Part shown: in pieces, positions 1 through 7,916 of the stretch
Numbering within the stretch: the stretch's first letter is position 1
How the letters are laid out: the number at the start of each line of letters is the position of its first letter
Assembly: GCA_028292045.1 (NCBI GenBank)
Contig: JAQGMZ010000134.1
Span: forward strand, 1-33,430
Length of the DNA stretch: 33,430 nucleotides
Direction: 5' to 3'
DNA from: Polaromonas sp.
Lineage (GTDB): Bacteria > Pseudomonadota > Gammaproteobacteria > Burkholderiales > Burkholderiaceae_C
Notes under the pieces: generated by a model
Told to the model about the DNA's origin: nothing
The model's database searches: none
What the model saw: only the letters and a program-made list of their open reading frames with translations
Program-made: the position numbers and the translations under genes

Positions 1-832
1 AAGCCACAGCAGCGAGCGCTTGGCATCGACCGCATTGGCCCGGGCCGAGGCCCTGCTCTGCCCGCGCGTGGCCGGCGGACGCCTCGGCCAGAACGAGCTG
101 GCCATACCGGCGGTGCGCGCCCCGGACGCCAGCCTGGTGTATTTCTGCCAGGCCCCGCAGGACGGTCGCTATGCGTTTGAGGCGGACTTCGTGATCGAGC
201 CGGCCACCGCGCAGGCCGGGCCGCTGGGCCAGGGCGCGCGCCTGGACCACCTGGTGCAGGCGGTTCCGGCCGGCCAGGTCGAACCCTGGGTGCTGTTTCA
301 CCGCGCGGTGCTGGGCCTGGTGCCCGAACGCAACGTGGTGATGCACGACCCCTACGGCATCATCAAGAGCCGCGAGATCGAGTCCAAAGACCGGGCGGTG
401 CGCGCCTCGATCGTGGTGTCCGAACGCGACAACACCTCGGTGTCTAGGGCGGTGTCGAGTTTCCACGGCGCGGGCGTGCAGCAAATCGCCATCGGGGTGG
501 ACGACCTGCTGGCCACGGCCCGGCAGCTGGTGGCGCAGGGCGCGCCGCTGCTGCCCATTCCCGGCAATTACTACGACGACCTGCAGGCGCGCTACGACCT
601 CGATGCGGAGTTTTTGGCCGCCCTGCGCGAGCTGGGCGTCCTGTACGACCGCGAACCCGATGGCGGCGAGCTGCTGCAGCTCTACCTCACGCCGTTCGAC
701 GACCGCTTTCATTTCGAACTGCTCGAGCGGCGAGGCGGCTACGCCGGCTACGGCGCGCCCAACTCGCCATTTCGCCTGGCCGCCATGGAGCAGTGGCGCC
801 AGGCGCGCGGCGAACCGGCGGGCCGGTCCTGA
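1..832 (+). CDS. 3-dehydroshikimate dehydratase/HPPD-like fusion protein, C-terminal part (5' truncated by window edge)
   Basis: The reading frame is open to the left window edge, so the gene begins outside; the TTG at 20 is not a convincing start. The visible ~276 codons match the C-terminal, 4-hydroxyphenylpyruvate-dioxygenase-like half of QuiC-type enzymes, whose N-terminal TIM barrel converts 3-dehydroshikimate to protocatechuate. Seen here are the first metal-ligand motif RLDHL (His codon 248-250), the FHGAGVQQIA segment, and the closing FHFELLERRGGYAGYGAPN block with its metal Glu. At the second ligand position ordinary HPPDs have His (GVQHIA); this protein has Gln (codon 482-484). The shikimate-dehydrogenase homologue follows 64 bp downstream on the same strand, which supports a role in quinate/shikimate breakdown. 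A stand-alone HPPD-like protein is the alternative, because the N-terminal half is not visible. Confidence 0.8.
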   Translation, partial: SHSSERLASTALARAEALLCPRVAGGRLGQNELAIPAVRAPDASLVYFCQAPQDGRYAFEADFVIEPATAQAGPLGQGARLDHLVQAVPAGQVEPWVLFHRAVLGLVPERNVVMHDPYGIIKSREIESKDRAVRASIVVSERDNTSVSRAVSSFHGAGVQQIAIGVDDLLATARQLVAQGAPLLPIPGNYYDDLQARYDLDAEFLAALRELGVLYDREPDGGELLQLYLTPFDDRFHFELLERRGGYAGYGAPNSPFRLAAMEQWRQARGEPAGRS

Positions 833-896
833 AACCCTAGCCGCCTCCAGCCAACAAGACCACAACGCCCCAGCGGCGCACATCTTCAGAAAAACC

Positions 897-1730
897 ATGA
901 TCAACGGCCACACCGAACTCATCGCCCACATCGGCTTTCCCACCCATGCCTTCAAGGCGCCGATGATCTACAACCCGTATTTCGACCACATCGGCGTCAA
1001 CGCCCGGGTGATGCCCATGGGCTGCCAGAGCGCCGACTACCCGGCCTTCCTGCGGGCCGTGTTCACCCTGGCCAACATCCGGGGCGCGCTGATCACCATG
1101 CCGCACAAGGTCACCACGCTCGGCCTGCTGGACCGCGTCACCCCGACCGTGGAAGTGGCCGGCTCGTGCAATGCGGTGCGGCGCGGCGCCGACGGTTTGC
1201 TGGAAGGCGACATGTTCGACGGCGAAGGCTTTGTGCGCGGCGTGCAGCGCAAGGGCCTGAAGCTGGCCGGCGCGCGGGTGCTGGTGGTGGGCTGCGGCGG
1301 CGTCGGGTCGGCGATTGCCGCCTCGCTGGCCGCCGCCGGCATTGGCGCGATCAGCCTGTTCGACAGGCACACCGCCGCCTGCGAAGGCCTGGCCGGGCGG
1401 CTCAAAAAACACTACCCGCTGCTCGACGTGCGCACCGGCTCCAACGACCCGGCGGGCCACGGCCTGGTGGTCAACGCCACGCCGATGGGCATGAACGAGG
1501 GCGACGCGCTGCCGATGGACATTGCGCGCATTGCGCCGGACACGTTTGTCGGCGAGGTGGTCATGCGCACCGAGATGACCGCGTTCCTCACGGCCGCCCA
1601 GGCGCGCGGCTGCCCGGTGCAGGTCGGCTCGGACATGCTGTTCGAGCAGATTCCGGCCTACCTGGAGTTTTTTGGCTATCCGGCCACGACGCCGGACGTG
1701 CTGCGCTCGCTGGCCCAACTCAGTTACTGA
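897..1730 (+). CDS. shikimate 5-dehydrogenase family protein (AroE-like paralogue)
   Basis: A 277-residue NAD(P)-dependent oxidoreductase of the shikimate/quinate dehydrogenase family, cytoplasmic. Visible landmarks are the catalytic Lys in ITMPHK (K71), the substrate-binding Asn in GSCNAV (N92), the Asp in MFDGEGF (D108), and the Rossmann loop VVGCGGVGSAIA (131-142). The usual N-terminal SxSP pair that holds the shikimate carboxylate is replaced: F19-K20-A21-P22. The substrate may therefore be quinate or a related hydroxylated ring acid rather than shikimate itself; that is inference. The start is ATG 897 because homology begins there (MINGHTELIAHIGFP); the open frame further upstream overlaps the preceding gene and is not protein-like. 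Only a weak purine stretch precedes it. The position between two QuiC-like units suggests a catabolic rather than biosynthetic role. Confidence 0.88.
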   Translation: MINGHTELIAHIGFPTHAFKAPMIYNPYFDHIGVNARVMPMGCQSADYPAFLRAVFTLANIRGALITMPHKVTTLGLLDRVTPTVEVAGSCNAVRRGADGLLEGDMFDGEGFVRGVQRKGLKLAGARVLVVGCGGVGSAIAASLAAAGIGAISLFDRHTAACEGLAGRLKKHYPLLDVRTGSNDPAGHGLVVNATPMGMNEGDALPMDIARIAPDTFVGEVVMRTEMTAFLTAAQARGCPVQVGSDMLFEQIPAYLEFFGYPATTPDVLRSLAQLSY

Positions 1731-1886
1731 CCGGGCGCCGGCGCCATGCGCGGCCTGCGGCGCAGTAGCGCTGGCGGGCCGGTCTGCGCTACGATGTGGC
1801 TGCCCGGTTTCCCCTCGGGCGGCAGGCGGCCGGCGGCCTGCTGCGCCTGGCGTCGCCAGCGGTTTCATCCATTGAACAGGACCCCC

Positions 1887-2798
1887 ATGACCGACCCGAT
1901 CCAACTGCCTAAGACGCCGGCTCCAGACCGCGAAGCGATCGCGCCCGCGCCCAATCCCCTGGGGCTGGACGGCATCGAATTCATCGAGTACGCCACGTCC
2001 AAGCCGCAGGCGCTGGGCCAGGTGCTGGAAACCATGGGCTTTCGCCCGATTGCGCGGCACCGCTCGCGCGAGGTGATGCTGTACCGCCAGGGCGGCATGA
2101 ACGTGATCGTCAATGCCCACATTGCGGCCTTGCCCCACAGCATTGCCCCCACCGACCGGCCGGTGCTGGCCGCCGTCGCCCTGCGCGTCCGGGACGCCGC
2201 GGCCGCCTACGCCCATGCGCTGGACAAGGGCGCCTGGGCCGTGCCCACGCGGGTCGAGGTGATGGAGCTGAACATACCCGCCATCCACGGCGTGGGCGCC
2301 AGCCGGCTGTACTTTGTCGACCGGCATGACAAGTTTTCCATCTACGACGTGGACTTCGTGCCCATTCCCGGCGCCGAACAGCACCCGCCTGCCGTTGGCG
2401 GGCTGCATTTTTTTGGCCTGGTGCAGTACATCGGCAACGACCGCAGCGACGACTGGTGCGAGTTCTACCGCGAACTGCTGGGCTTTGCCGAACTGCCCGC
2501 CGGCCAGCGTTTCGGCATCTTGCCCAAGGGCCGCATCCTGCAAAGCCCATGCCCGCCGGCGTCGCGCTTTTACCTGCAGCTGATCGAGCCCGATGCCAGC
2601 GTGCTCGAGGTCAAGGGCGAGGAGCGCCTGCAGCGCATCGGGCTGGGCTGCCCGGACGTGCTGGCCGCCGTGGCCGCGCTGGGCGCGCGCGGCGTGGAGT
2701 TCATCGAGTCCCGGGGCGTGCACAGCGAAGGGCGCGGCGCGCTGAGCCGCACGTCCCTGGGCAGCGTAAGCTTCGAGCTGGTGCACGACCCGCGCTGA
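1887..2798 (+). CDS. stand-alone 4-hydroxyphenylpyruvate dioxygenase-like (VOC fold) protein
   Basis: A 303-residue protein with two vicinal-oxygen-chelate halves, similar to HPPD and to the C-terminal domain of QuiC-type fusions. The C-terminal half carries the first metal His in GGLHFFGLVQYIGN (H174) and the final metal Glu in SFELVHDPR (E297). The second ligand position reads LQRIGL, with Arg (R250, codon 2634-2636) in place of His, so a classical 2-His-1-Glu iron site cannot form as in HPPD. Start ATG 1887 follows an AGGA (1878-1881) at a suitable distance; upstream in-frame sequence is low-complexity and unlikely to be translated. The TIM-barrel gene follows after 30 bp, so the two probably form one transcription unit. 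It may be a structural or regulatory partner of that barrel, or a dioxygenase-fold protein with altered chemistry. Confidence 0.78.
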   Translation: MTDPIQLPKTPAPDREAIAPAPNPLGLDGIEFIEYATSKPQALGQVLETMGFRPIARHRSREVMLYRQGGMNVIVNAHIAALPHSIAPTDRPVLAAVALRVRDAAAAYAHALDKGAWAVPTRVEVMELNIPAIHGVGASRLYFVDRHDKFSIYDVDFVPIPGAEQHPPAVGGLHFFGLVQYIGNDRSDDWCEFYRELLGFAELPAGQRFGILPKGRILQSPCPPASRFYLQLIEPDASVLEVKGEERLQRIGLGCPDVLAAVAALGARGVEFIESRGVHSEGRGALSRTSLGSVSFELVHDPR

Positions 2799-2828
2799 AC
2801 CGGCGGGCATCACGACAAAAAGGCAAGC

Positions 2829-3737
2829 ATGAACCCCTCGGCCATGAACCACTACAGCGGCAACCTCGGCGACTTCGGCATGGACACGATTTCGCTGGCC
2901 GGCCCGCTGGAAGCCAAGCTCCAGGCGGTGCGCGCGGCCGGCTTTGGCCAGATCATGCTTGCGGCCCGGGACCTGGTCGGCCACCCCGGCGGCTGGCAGG
3001 CGGCCGTGGCGGCCGTGAAGCAGAGCGGCCTGCGGGTCACCGGTTTCCAGGTGCTGCGCGATTTCGAGGGCCTGTCCGGCCACCTGCACGACTACAAGAT
3101 CGACATCGCCAAGTCCATGCTAGAGATGTGCCATGCGCTGGGCTGCCGCCTGCTGCTGGTGTGTTCGTCCACCTCGGTGCACGCCAGCGGCGACACCGCC
3201 GCGCTGGCCAAAGACCTGCGCAAGCTGGCGATGCTGGCGATTTCGCTGGACATCAGGATTGCCTACGAAGCGCTGTCGTGGGGCCGCACCGTCAACGAAT
3301 TCACCCAGGCCTGGGAGCTGGTGTGCGAAGCCGACATGCCCAACCTGGGGCTGGGCCTGGACTCGTTCCACCTGTTTGCCGCCAACACGCCGCTGGACGA
3401 CCTGGAAATGCTGGAGCCGCACAAGATCTTTCTGGTGCAGCTGGCCGACTTCATGTGGGCCGAGCTGGCTTCGGTCCAGGAGCGCATGGACACGGCGCGC
3501 CATTTCCGGGTGTTTCCCGGCGAAGGTGTGCACAGCCAGGCGCTGGCCACCCTGGTGGGCCGGCTGCATGCGCTGGGCTACCGGGGCGACTACAGCTTCG
3601 AGGTCTTCAACGACGACTACCGCCAGATGCCGCTGGACGCCGTGGCCCAGCGCGCCTGGCGGTCGGCCCAGTGGCTGGGCGAGGACGTGCTGCGCCGCTC
3701 GGTGCCGCTGCCCAACCAGATGCGCCTGCGGCGCTGA
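2829..3737 (+). CDS. sugar phosphate isomerase/epimerase (AP-endonuclease-2 TIM barrel), probable 3-dehydroshikimate dehydratase
   Basis: A 302-residue xylose-isomerase-like TIM barrel. Four metal ligands can be read: E147 (AYEALSWG), D178 (GLDSFH), Q204 (LVQLADF) and E258 (SFEVFND). Their spacing closely follows the Glu/Asp/Gln/Glu set known from the N-terminal domain of Pseudomonas QuiC1, which supports dehydration of 3-dehydroshikimate to protocatechuate. Other members of this broad family act on hydroxypyruvate, inosose or sugars, so the substrate is inferred. Start ATG 2829 has AAAAAGG five bases upstream; an internal Met (2844) is a possible alternative. The gene lies 30 bp after the HPPD-like gene, and together they look like a QuiC-type fusion separated into two genes, in reversed domain order. 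Confidence 0.82.
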   Translation: MNPSAMNHYSGNLGDFGMDTISLAGPLEAKLQAVRAAGFGQIMLAARDLVGHPGGWQAAVAAVKQSGLRVTGFQVLRDFEGLSGHLHDYKIDIAKSMLEMCHALGCRLLLVCSSTSVHASGDTAALAKDLRKLAMLAISLDIRIAYEALSWGRTVNEFTQAWELVCEADMPNLGLGLDSFHLFAANTPLDDLEMLEPHKIFLVQLADFMWAELASVQERMDTARHFRVFPGEGVHSQALATLVGRLHALGYRGDYSFEVFNDDYRQMPLDAVAQRAWRSAQWLGEDVLRRSVPLPNQMRLRR

Positions 3738-3835
3738 GGGCGCTACCCCCCGGCCCCTTCCCAAAAGGGTGATGGTGAAAAACAGTTAAGCCAGGGTCGC
3801 TGGCGGCATAAACACGCCAGACGCCAGGCCGCCAC

Positions 3836-3858
3836 CGCGACAAAAGCTTATTGTCGCG
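3836..3858. promoter_or_regulatory. near-perfect 23-bp inverted repeat, candidate operator of the galactoside operon
   Basis: CGCGACAA (3836-3843) is exactly mirrored by TTGTCGCG (3851-3858) around a 7-base AT-rich centre. The dyad lies 57-79 bases upstream of the GH2 start, where a LacI/GalR-type repressor or activator site would be expected. A second hairpin, CTGGCG (3800-3805) with CGCCAG (3815-3820), sits just before it. There is no U-tract, so a terminator is less likely. No regulator gene is adjacent, and the protein that might bind is unknown. Confidence 0.45.
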
Positions 3859-3914
3859 CTTGCTGCATCGCCGGCCGCCGAACACAATGCGACACCTATT
3901 TAGAGGAGTATTGA

Positions 3915-5696
3915 TTGGACCTGGCATACCCGCGACCCCAGCTGCAGCGCGCGCAGTGGACGACCTTGAACGGCACCTGGCGATTTTGTTACGACGATGA
4001 CCGCGCGCTGACAACACCCGGCGACATCCAGGACTGGCCCCTGCAGATCCGGGTTCCTTTTCCACCCGAATCGCAGGCCAGCGGCATCGGCGACACCGGC
4101 TTTCACAAAGCCTGCTGGTACCAGCGCGAGTTCGACTGCGACCCGGGCGACGACCGCGTGATCCTGCGCTTCGGCGCGGTCGACTATTCGGCGAAGGTCT
4201 GGGTCAACGGCCAGCTGGCCATGACGCATGAGGGCGGCTACACGCCTTTCTGGGCCGACATCACGCACCTGCTCAATGAAACCGGACCGCAGACCGTGAC
4301 GCTGCGCGCCGAGGACGATCCGGCCGACCTGACCAAGCCGCGCGGCAAGCAGGACTGGCAGCTGGAGCCGCACGCCATCTGGTACCCGCGCACCAGCGGC
4401 ATCTGGCAGACGGTGTGGTTTGAAAGAGTCGGCCGCACCTACATCGACAAGCTGCGCTGGACGCCGAAGGTCGAGGGCTATTCGATCGGCTTTTACACCC
4501 GCATCAGCGGCGACCCGCTGGACAACCTGCTGGTCGAGGTCACGCTGCGCCTGGGCGAACGCCTGCTGGCCTGCGACCGCTACCAGGTCATGGACGGCGA
4601 GGTGGACCGCTCCATCGCGCTGTCGGACCCGGGCATTGACGACTTTCGCAACGAACTGCTGTGGAGCCCGGAACGGCCGACGCTGCTGGAAGCCACGGTG
4701 CGGCTGCTGCGCGGCGGCGTCGTGCTGGATGAATTCAGCTCCTACACCGCCTTGCGCTCGGTGGACATCATGCGCGATCGCTTCATGCTCAACGGCCGGC
4801 CCTACCTGCTGCGCCTGGTGCTGGACCAGGGCTACTGGCCCGAATCGCTGATGGCCGCGCCCAGCGACGCAGCCCTGCGGCGCGATGTGGAACTGGCCAA
4901 GGCGATGGGCTTCAACGGCGTGCGCAAGCACCAGAAGATCGAGGACCCCCGCTACCTCTACTGGGCCGACCGGCTGGGCCTGCTGGTGTGGGAGGAAATG
5001 CCGTCGGCCTACCGTTTCACCCGAACGGCCATCAAGCGCACGGTGCGCGAGTGGGGCGACGTGATCGAACGCGACTACAGCCACCCGTGCGTGATTGTCT
5101 GGGTGCCGTTCAATGAATCCTGGGGCGTGCCCGAGCTGACCTCGCAAGGCACGCAGCGCCATGCGGTCCAGGCGCTGTACCACCTGACCAAGACGCTGGA
5201 CGCAACACGCCCGGTGATCGGCAACGACGGCTGGGAATCGGGCGCCACCGACATCATCGGCATCCACGACTACGACAACAACATCGACCACCTGCGCCAG
5301 CGCTACGGCGCCGAGATCGTGCCGGCCGAGCTGTTCGACCGGCGCCGCCCGGGCGGGCGCGTGCTGACGCTGGACGGTTTTCCGCACCGCGGCCAGCCGG
5401 TCATGCTGACCGAGTTCGGCGGCATCGCCTTCCAGACCCGGGCCGAACCGGGCGTGAAATCGATCTGGGGCTACAGCAACGCCAAGACGCAGGAAGAATT
5501 TGCCCAGCAGTATGAAAAACTGCTGCACACGGTGATTCACACGGCGCTGTTCAGCGGCTTTTGCTACACCCAGTTCGCCGACACGTTCCAGGAAGCCAAT
5601 GGCCTGCTGAACGCCGACCGCACCCCGAAAATACCGCTTGAGCGGCTGGCAGCGGCCAGCAATGTGGCGCGCTCCTGGATCCCGGGGGGCGTCTGA
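3915..5696 (+). CDS. glycoside hydrolase family 2 (beta-galactosidase/glucuronidase-like)
   Basis: A 593-residue GH2 enzyme with the usual order: jelly-roll sugar-binding domain (about 1-175), Ig-like domain (about 176-285), and TIM barrel (about 286-590). The acid/base Glu is E401 in VPFNESWG and the nucleophile is E500 in MLTEFGG. There is no signal peptide, so it acts on imported glycosides in the cytoplasm. The start is TTG 3915, preceded by a strong AGAGGAG (3902-3908) six bases away, and the homologous start of the sugar-binding domain follows at once. It overlaps galT by one base (TGATG), so the products are made together and galactose is the likely released sugar. At 593 residues it is much shorter than LacZ. 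Exact specificity (beta-galactoside, glucuronide, mannoside) cannot be read from sequence. Confidence 0.93.
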   Translation: MDLAYPRPQLQRAQWTTLNGTWRFCYDDDRALTTPGDIQDWPLQIRVPFPPESQASGIGDTGFHKACWYQREFDCDPGDDRVILRFGAVDYSAKVWVNGQLAMTHEGGYTPFWADITHLLNETGPQTVTLRAEDDPADLTKPRGKQDWQLEPHAIWYPRTSGIWQTVWFERVGRTYIDKLRWTPKVEGYSIGFYTRISGDPLDNLLVEVTLRLGERLLACDRYQVMDGEVDRSIALSDPGIDDFRNELLWSPERPTLLEATVRLLRGGVVLDEFSSYTALRSVDIMRDRFMLNGRPYLLRLVLDQGYWPESLMAAPSDAALRRDVELAKAMGFNGVRKHQKIEDPRYLYWADRLGLLVWEEMPSAYRFTRTAIKRTVREWGDVIERDYSHPCVIVWVPFNESWGVPELTSQGTQRHAVQALYHLTKTLDATRPVIGNDGWESGATDIIGIHDYDNNIDHLRQRYGAEIVPAELFDRRRPGGRVLTLDGFPHRGQPVMLTEFGGIAFQTRAEPGVKSIWGYSNAKTQEEFAQQYEKLLHTVIHTALFSGFCYTQFADTFQEANGLLNADRTPKIPLERLAAASNVARSWIPGGV

Positions 5697-6790
5697 TGCA
5701 CCGGCTGGAACTGACCAAGCCCGACGGGCGCCGCCTGACGCTGTATTCGCGCCGGCCGATCGACCCGGCGCTGACGGCGCCCAGCCCGTTCGCCGAGCCG
5801 CTCAATGCTAGACCTCACCTGCGCTGGCACCCGCTGCGCGGCGAATGGGTGACCTACGCCGCCTACCGGCAGGGCCGCACGTTTTTGCCGCCGCCCGAGT
5901 ACAACCCCCTGGCCGTGACCCGGGATGCGGCGCACCCGACCGAAGTGCCCGCCGGCGACTGGGACGTGGCGGTGTTCGACAACCGCTTTCCATCGCTGGC
6001 CGACAAGCATGAAGGCGCCGCGCCGCCGCCCGGGATGATCGTGCCGACGGCGCCGGCGCACGGGCATTGCGAGGTGGTGGTGTTCACCCAGGACCCGACC
6101 TCCTCGCTGGGCGCGCTGGCGCTCGGCCATATCGAGCTGCTGCTGCAGGTCTGGGGCGAGCGCACCGCGCAGGTCGGCGCGCGTCCGGGCATCGGCTACG
6201 TGCTGCCGTTCGAGAACCGGGGCGCCGAGGTCGGCGTGACGCTGCACCACCCGCACGGCCAGATCTATGCGTACCCGCTGGTGCCGCCGGTGCCCGCGCG
6301 CATGCAGACGGTGGCCAGCGAGCACCTGCGCAGCCACGGCCGGGGCGTGCTGGAAGTGCTGATTGAAAACGAGCGCCGCGACGGCCGGCGCATGCTGTAC
6401 GAAGGCCCGCATGCCGTGGCCTTCGTGCCGGTGTGCGCCCGCTACCCGTACGAGGTCTGGATTGCGCCGATTGCGCCGGTCGAGGGGTTTGCGCAGCTGG
6501 ACGACGCCCAGCGCGCCGACCTGGCCAGGGCGCTCAAAACCGTGCTGCTGAAGTACGACGGCCTGTGGGAAAGGCCGCTGCCCTACCTGATGGCCTGGTA
6601 TCAGGCGCCGACCGACGGCCTGCCGCACCCCGAGTCGCACCTGCATGCGCAGCTGTACCCGCCCTTTCGCACCCGCGACCGGCTGAAGTACCTGGCGGGC
6701 ACCGAAATCGGCGCCGGATTTTTCGCCATGGATGCCTTGCCGGAAGAAAAGGCGCTGGAGTTGCAGCAAGTCGAGGTCCATTTGCCATGA
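5696..6790 (+). CDS. galT: galactose-1-phosphate uridylyltransferase
   Basis: A 364-residue Leloir-pathway enzyme that exchanges UMP between UDP-glucose and galactose 1-phosphate, cytoplasmic. The active-site His-Pro-His is in LHHPHGQIY (185-187), with His187 as the expected nucleophile; the flanking [13 protein letters not shown] and the later [11 protein letters not shown] block are typical of the HIT-superfamily GalT fold. The length fits the family. Start ATG 5696 overlaps the GH2 stop codon, and the gene's own stop overlaps the galK start (ATGA), showing translational coupling in a three-gene operon. No galE, mutarotase or sugar transporter lies in this window, so the 4-epimerase must be encoded elsewhere. 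Confidence 0.97.
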   Translation: MHRLELTKPDGRRLTLYSRRPIDPALTAPSPFAEPLNARPHLRWHPLRGEWVTYAAYRQGRTFLPPPEYNPLAVTRDAAHPTEVPAGDWDVAVFDNRFPSLADKHEGAAPPPGMIVPTAPAHGHCEVVVFTQDPTSSLGALALGHIELLLQVWGERTAQVGARPGIGYVLPFENRGAEVGVTLHHPHGQIYAYPLVPPVPARMQTVASEHLRSHGRGVLEVLIENERRDGRRMLYEGPHAVAFVPVCARYPYEVWIAPIAPVEGFAQLDDAQRADLARALKTVLLKYDGLWERPLPYLMAWYQAPTDGLPHPESHLHAQLYPPFRTRDRLKYLAGTEIGAGFFAMDALPEEKALELQQVEVHLP

Positions 6791-7857
6791 GCCGTTTTGA
6801 AGACATTTACGGCCACGCGCCCGAGGCCGAGGCCAGCGCGCCGGGCCGCGTCAACCTGCTGGGCGAGCACACCGACTACAACGGCGGCTTTGTGCTGCCC
6901 ATCGCCATTGCGCAGCAAACGCGGGTGGCGATGCGGCGCAACGGCCAGGCGCAGTTTTCCCTGCACGCGGCTGAACTCGGCCAGAGCGTGCGGTTCACGC
7001 TGGCGCAGCCGCCCGCCGAACATTTCGCCAGCTATGTCTTCGGCTGCCTGGCGCTGGCCCGCGAGCACGGCGCGCAGATACCCCCTCTGGACATCCATGT
7101 GGCGTCCGAGGTGCCCATCGGCGTCGGCCTGTCGTCCAGCGCCGCGCTGGAAGTGTCCACGCTGCGCTGCCTGCGTGAACTCCTGGGCTTGCCACTGGAC
7201 GACGTGCTGATCGCCCAGCTGGCCCAGCGCGCCGAGATCGAGTACGCCGGCGTGCGTTGCGGCATCATGGACCAGATGGCGTCGAGCCTGGCCGACACCT
7301 CCAGGGCCCTGCTGCTGGACACGCGCAGCCTTGAACGGCGCTTTGTTTCCTTGGCGCCGGGCAGCGCCGTGCTGGTGCTCGATTCGGGCATTGCGCGTTC
7401 TCTGGCCGCCAGCGGCTACAACCAGCGCCGCGCCGAGTGCGAGCAGGCGGCAGCGCTGCTGGGGGTGGCGTCGCTGCGCGACGTTGCCGAGGTGGCGCAA
7501 CTGGGCGCATTGCCTGAGCTTTTACGACGCCGGGCGCGCCATGTGGTGACGGAAAACGCGCGGGTGCTGCAAGCCGTCGACTGCACCACGGCCGCCGCTT
7601 TTGGCGCACTGATGAATGCTTCGCATGCCAGCCTGCGGGACGACTATGAAGTCTCCACCGCCGGGCTGGACACGCTGGTGGCGCTGCTGCAGGCGCAGCC
7701 CGGCGTGTTCGGCGCCCGACTCACCGGTGCCGGTTTTGGCGGCGCCTGCGTGGCGCTGTGCGAAGCGGACGCGCTGGCCAGCGTGGCGCAGGCCGTGCTG
7801 GCCGCTTACCGGCTCACAGGCGGCGCGGGGCGGCAACTGGTGCCGGCTGAAGCCTGA
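6787..7857 (+). CDS. galK: galactokinase
   Basis: A 356-residue GHMP-superfamily kinase that phosphorylates galactose at C1 with ATP. The galactokinase signature [15 protein letters not shown] lies at residues 20-34, the GHMP ATP-binding loop [12 protein letters not shown] at 109-120, the catalytic Asp in CGIMDQ at 162, and the C-terminal GHMP motif [11 protein letters not shown] near 317-327. The slightly short length (E. coli GalK has 382) is within family range. ATG 6787 overlaps the galT stop by four bases; longer in-frame sequence upstream lies wholly inside galT and is not used. The order glycosidase-galT-galK means that the free galactose made by the first gene product is phosphorylated by this one. 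Confidence 0.97.
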   Translation: MSRFEDIYGHAPEAEASAPGRVNLLGEHTDYNGGFVLPIAIAQQTRVAMRRNGQAQFSLHAAELGQSVRFTLAQPPAEHFASYVFGCLALAREHGAQIPPLDIHVASEVPIGVGLSSSAALEVSTLRCLRELLGLPLDDVLIAQLAQRAEIEYAGVRCGIMDQMASSLADTSRALLLDTRSLERRFVSLAPGSAVLVLDSGIARSLAASGYNQRRAECEQAAALLGVASLRDVAEVAQLGALPELLRRRARHVVTENARVLQAVDCTTAAAFGALMNASHASLRDDYEVSTAGLDTLVALLQAQPGVFGARLTGAGFGGACVALCEADALASVAQAVLAAYRLTGGAGRQLVPAEA

Positions 7858-7916
7858 CGGCGCATTCCTTTCCAGCACTAAAGGCTGGCCAGGCGCCGCT
7901 GGCTTACAGTGTTGCC

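Noticed and set aside
837-5540. Two long minus-strand frames opposite the QuiC-like and GH2 genes
   Set aside because: They mirror well-recognised plus-strand enzymes codon for codon and contain no motifs of their own.
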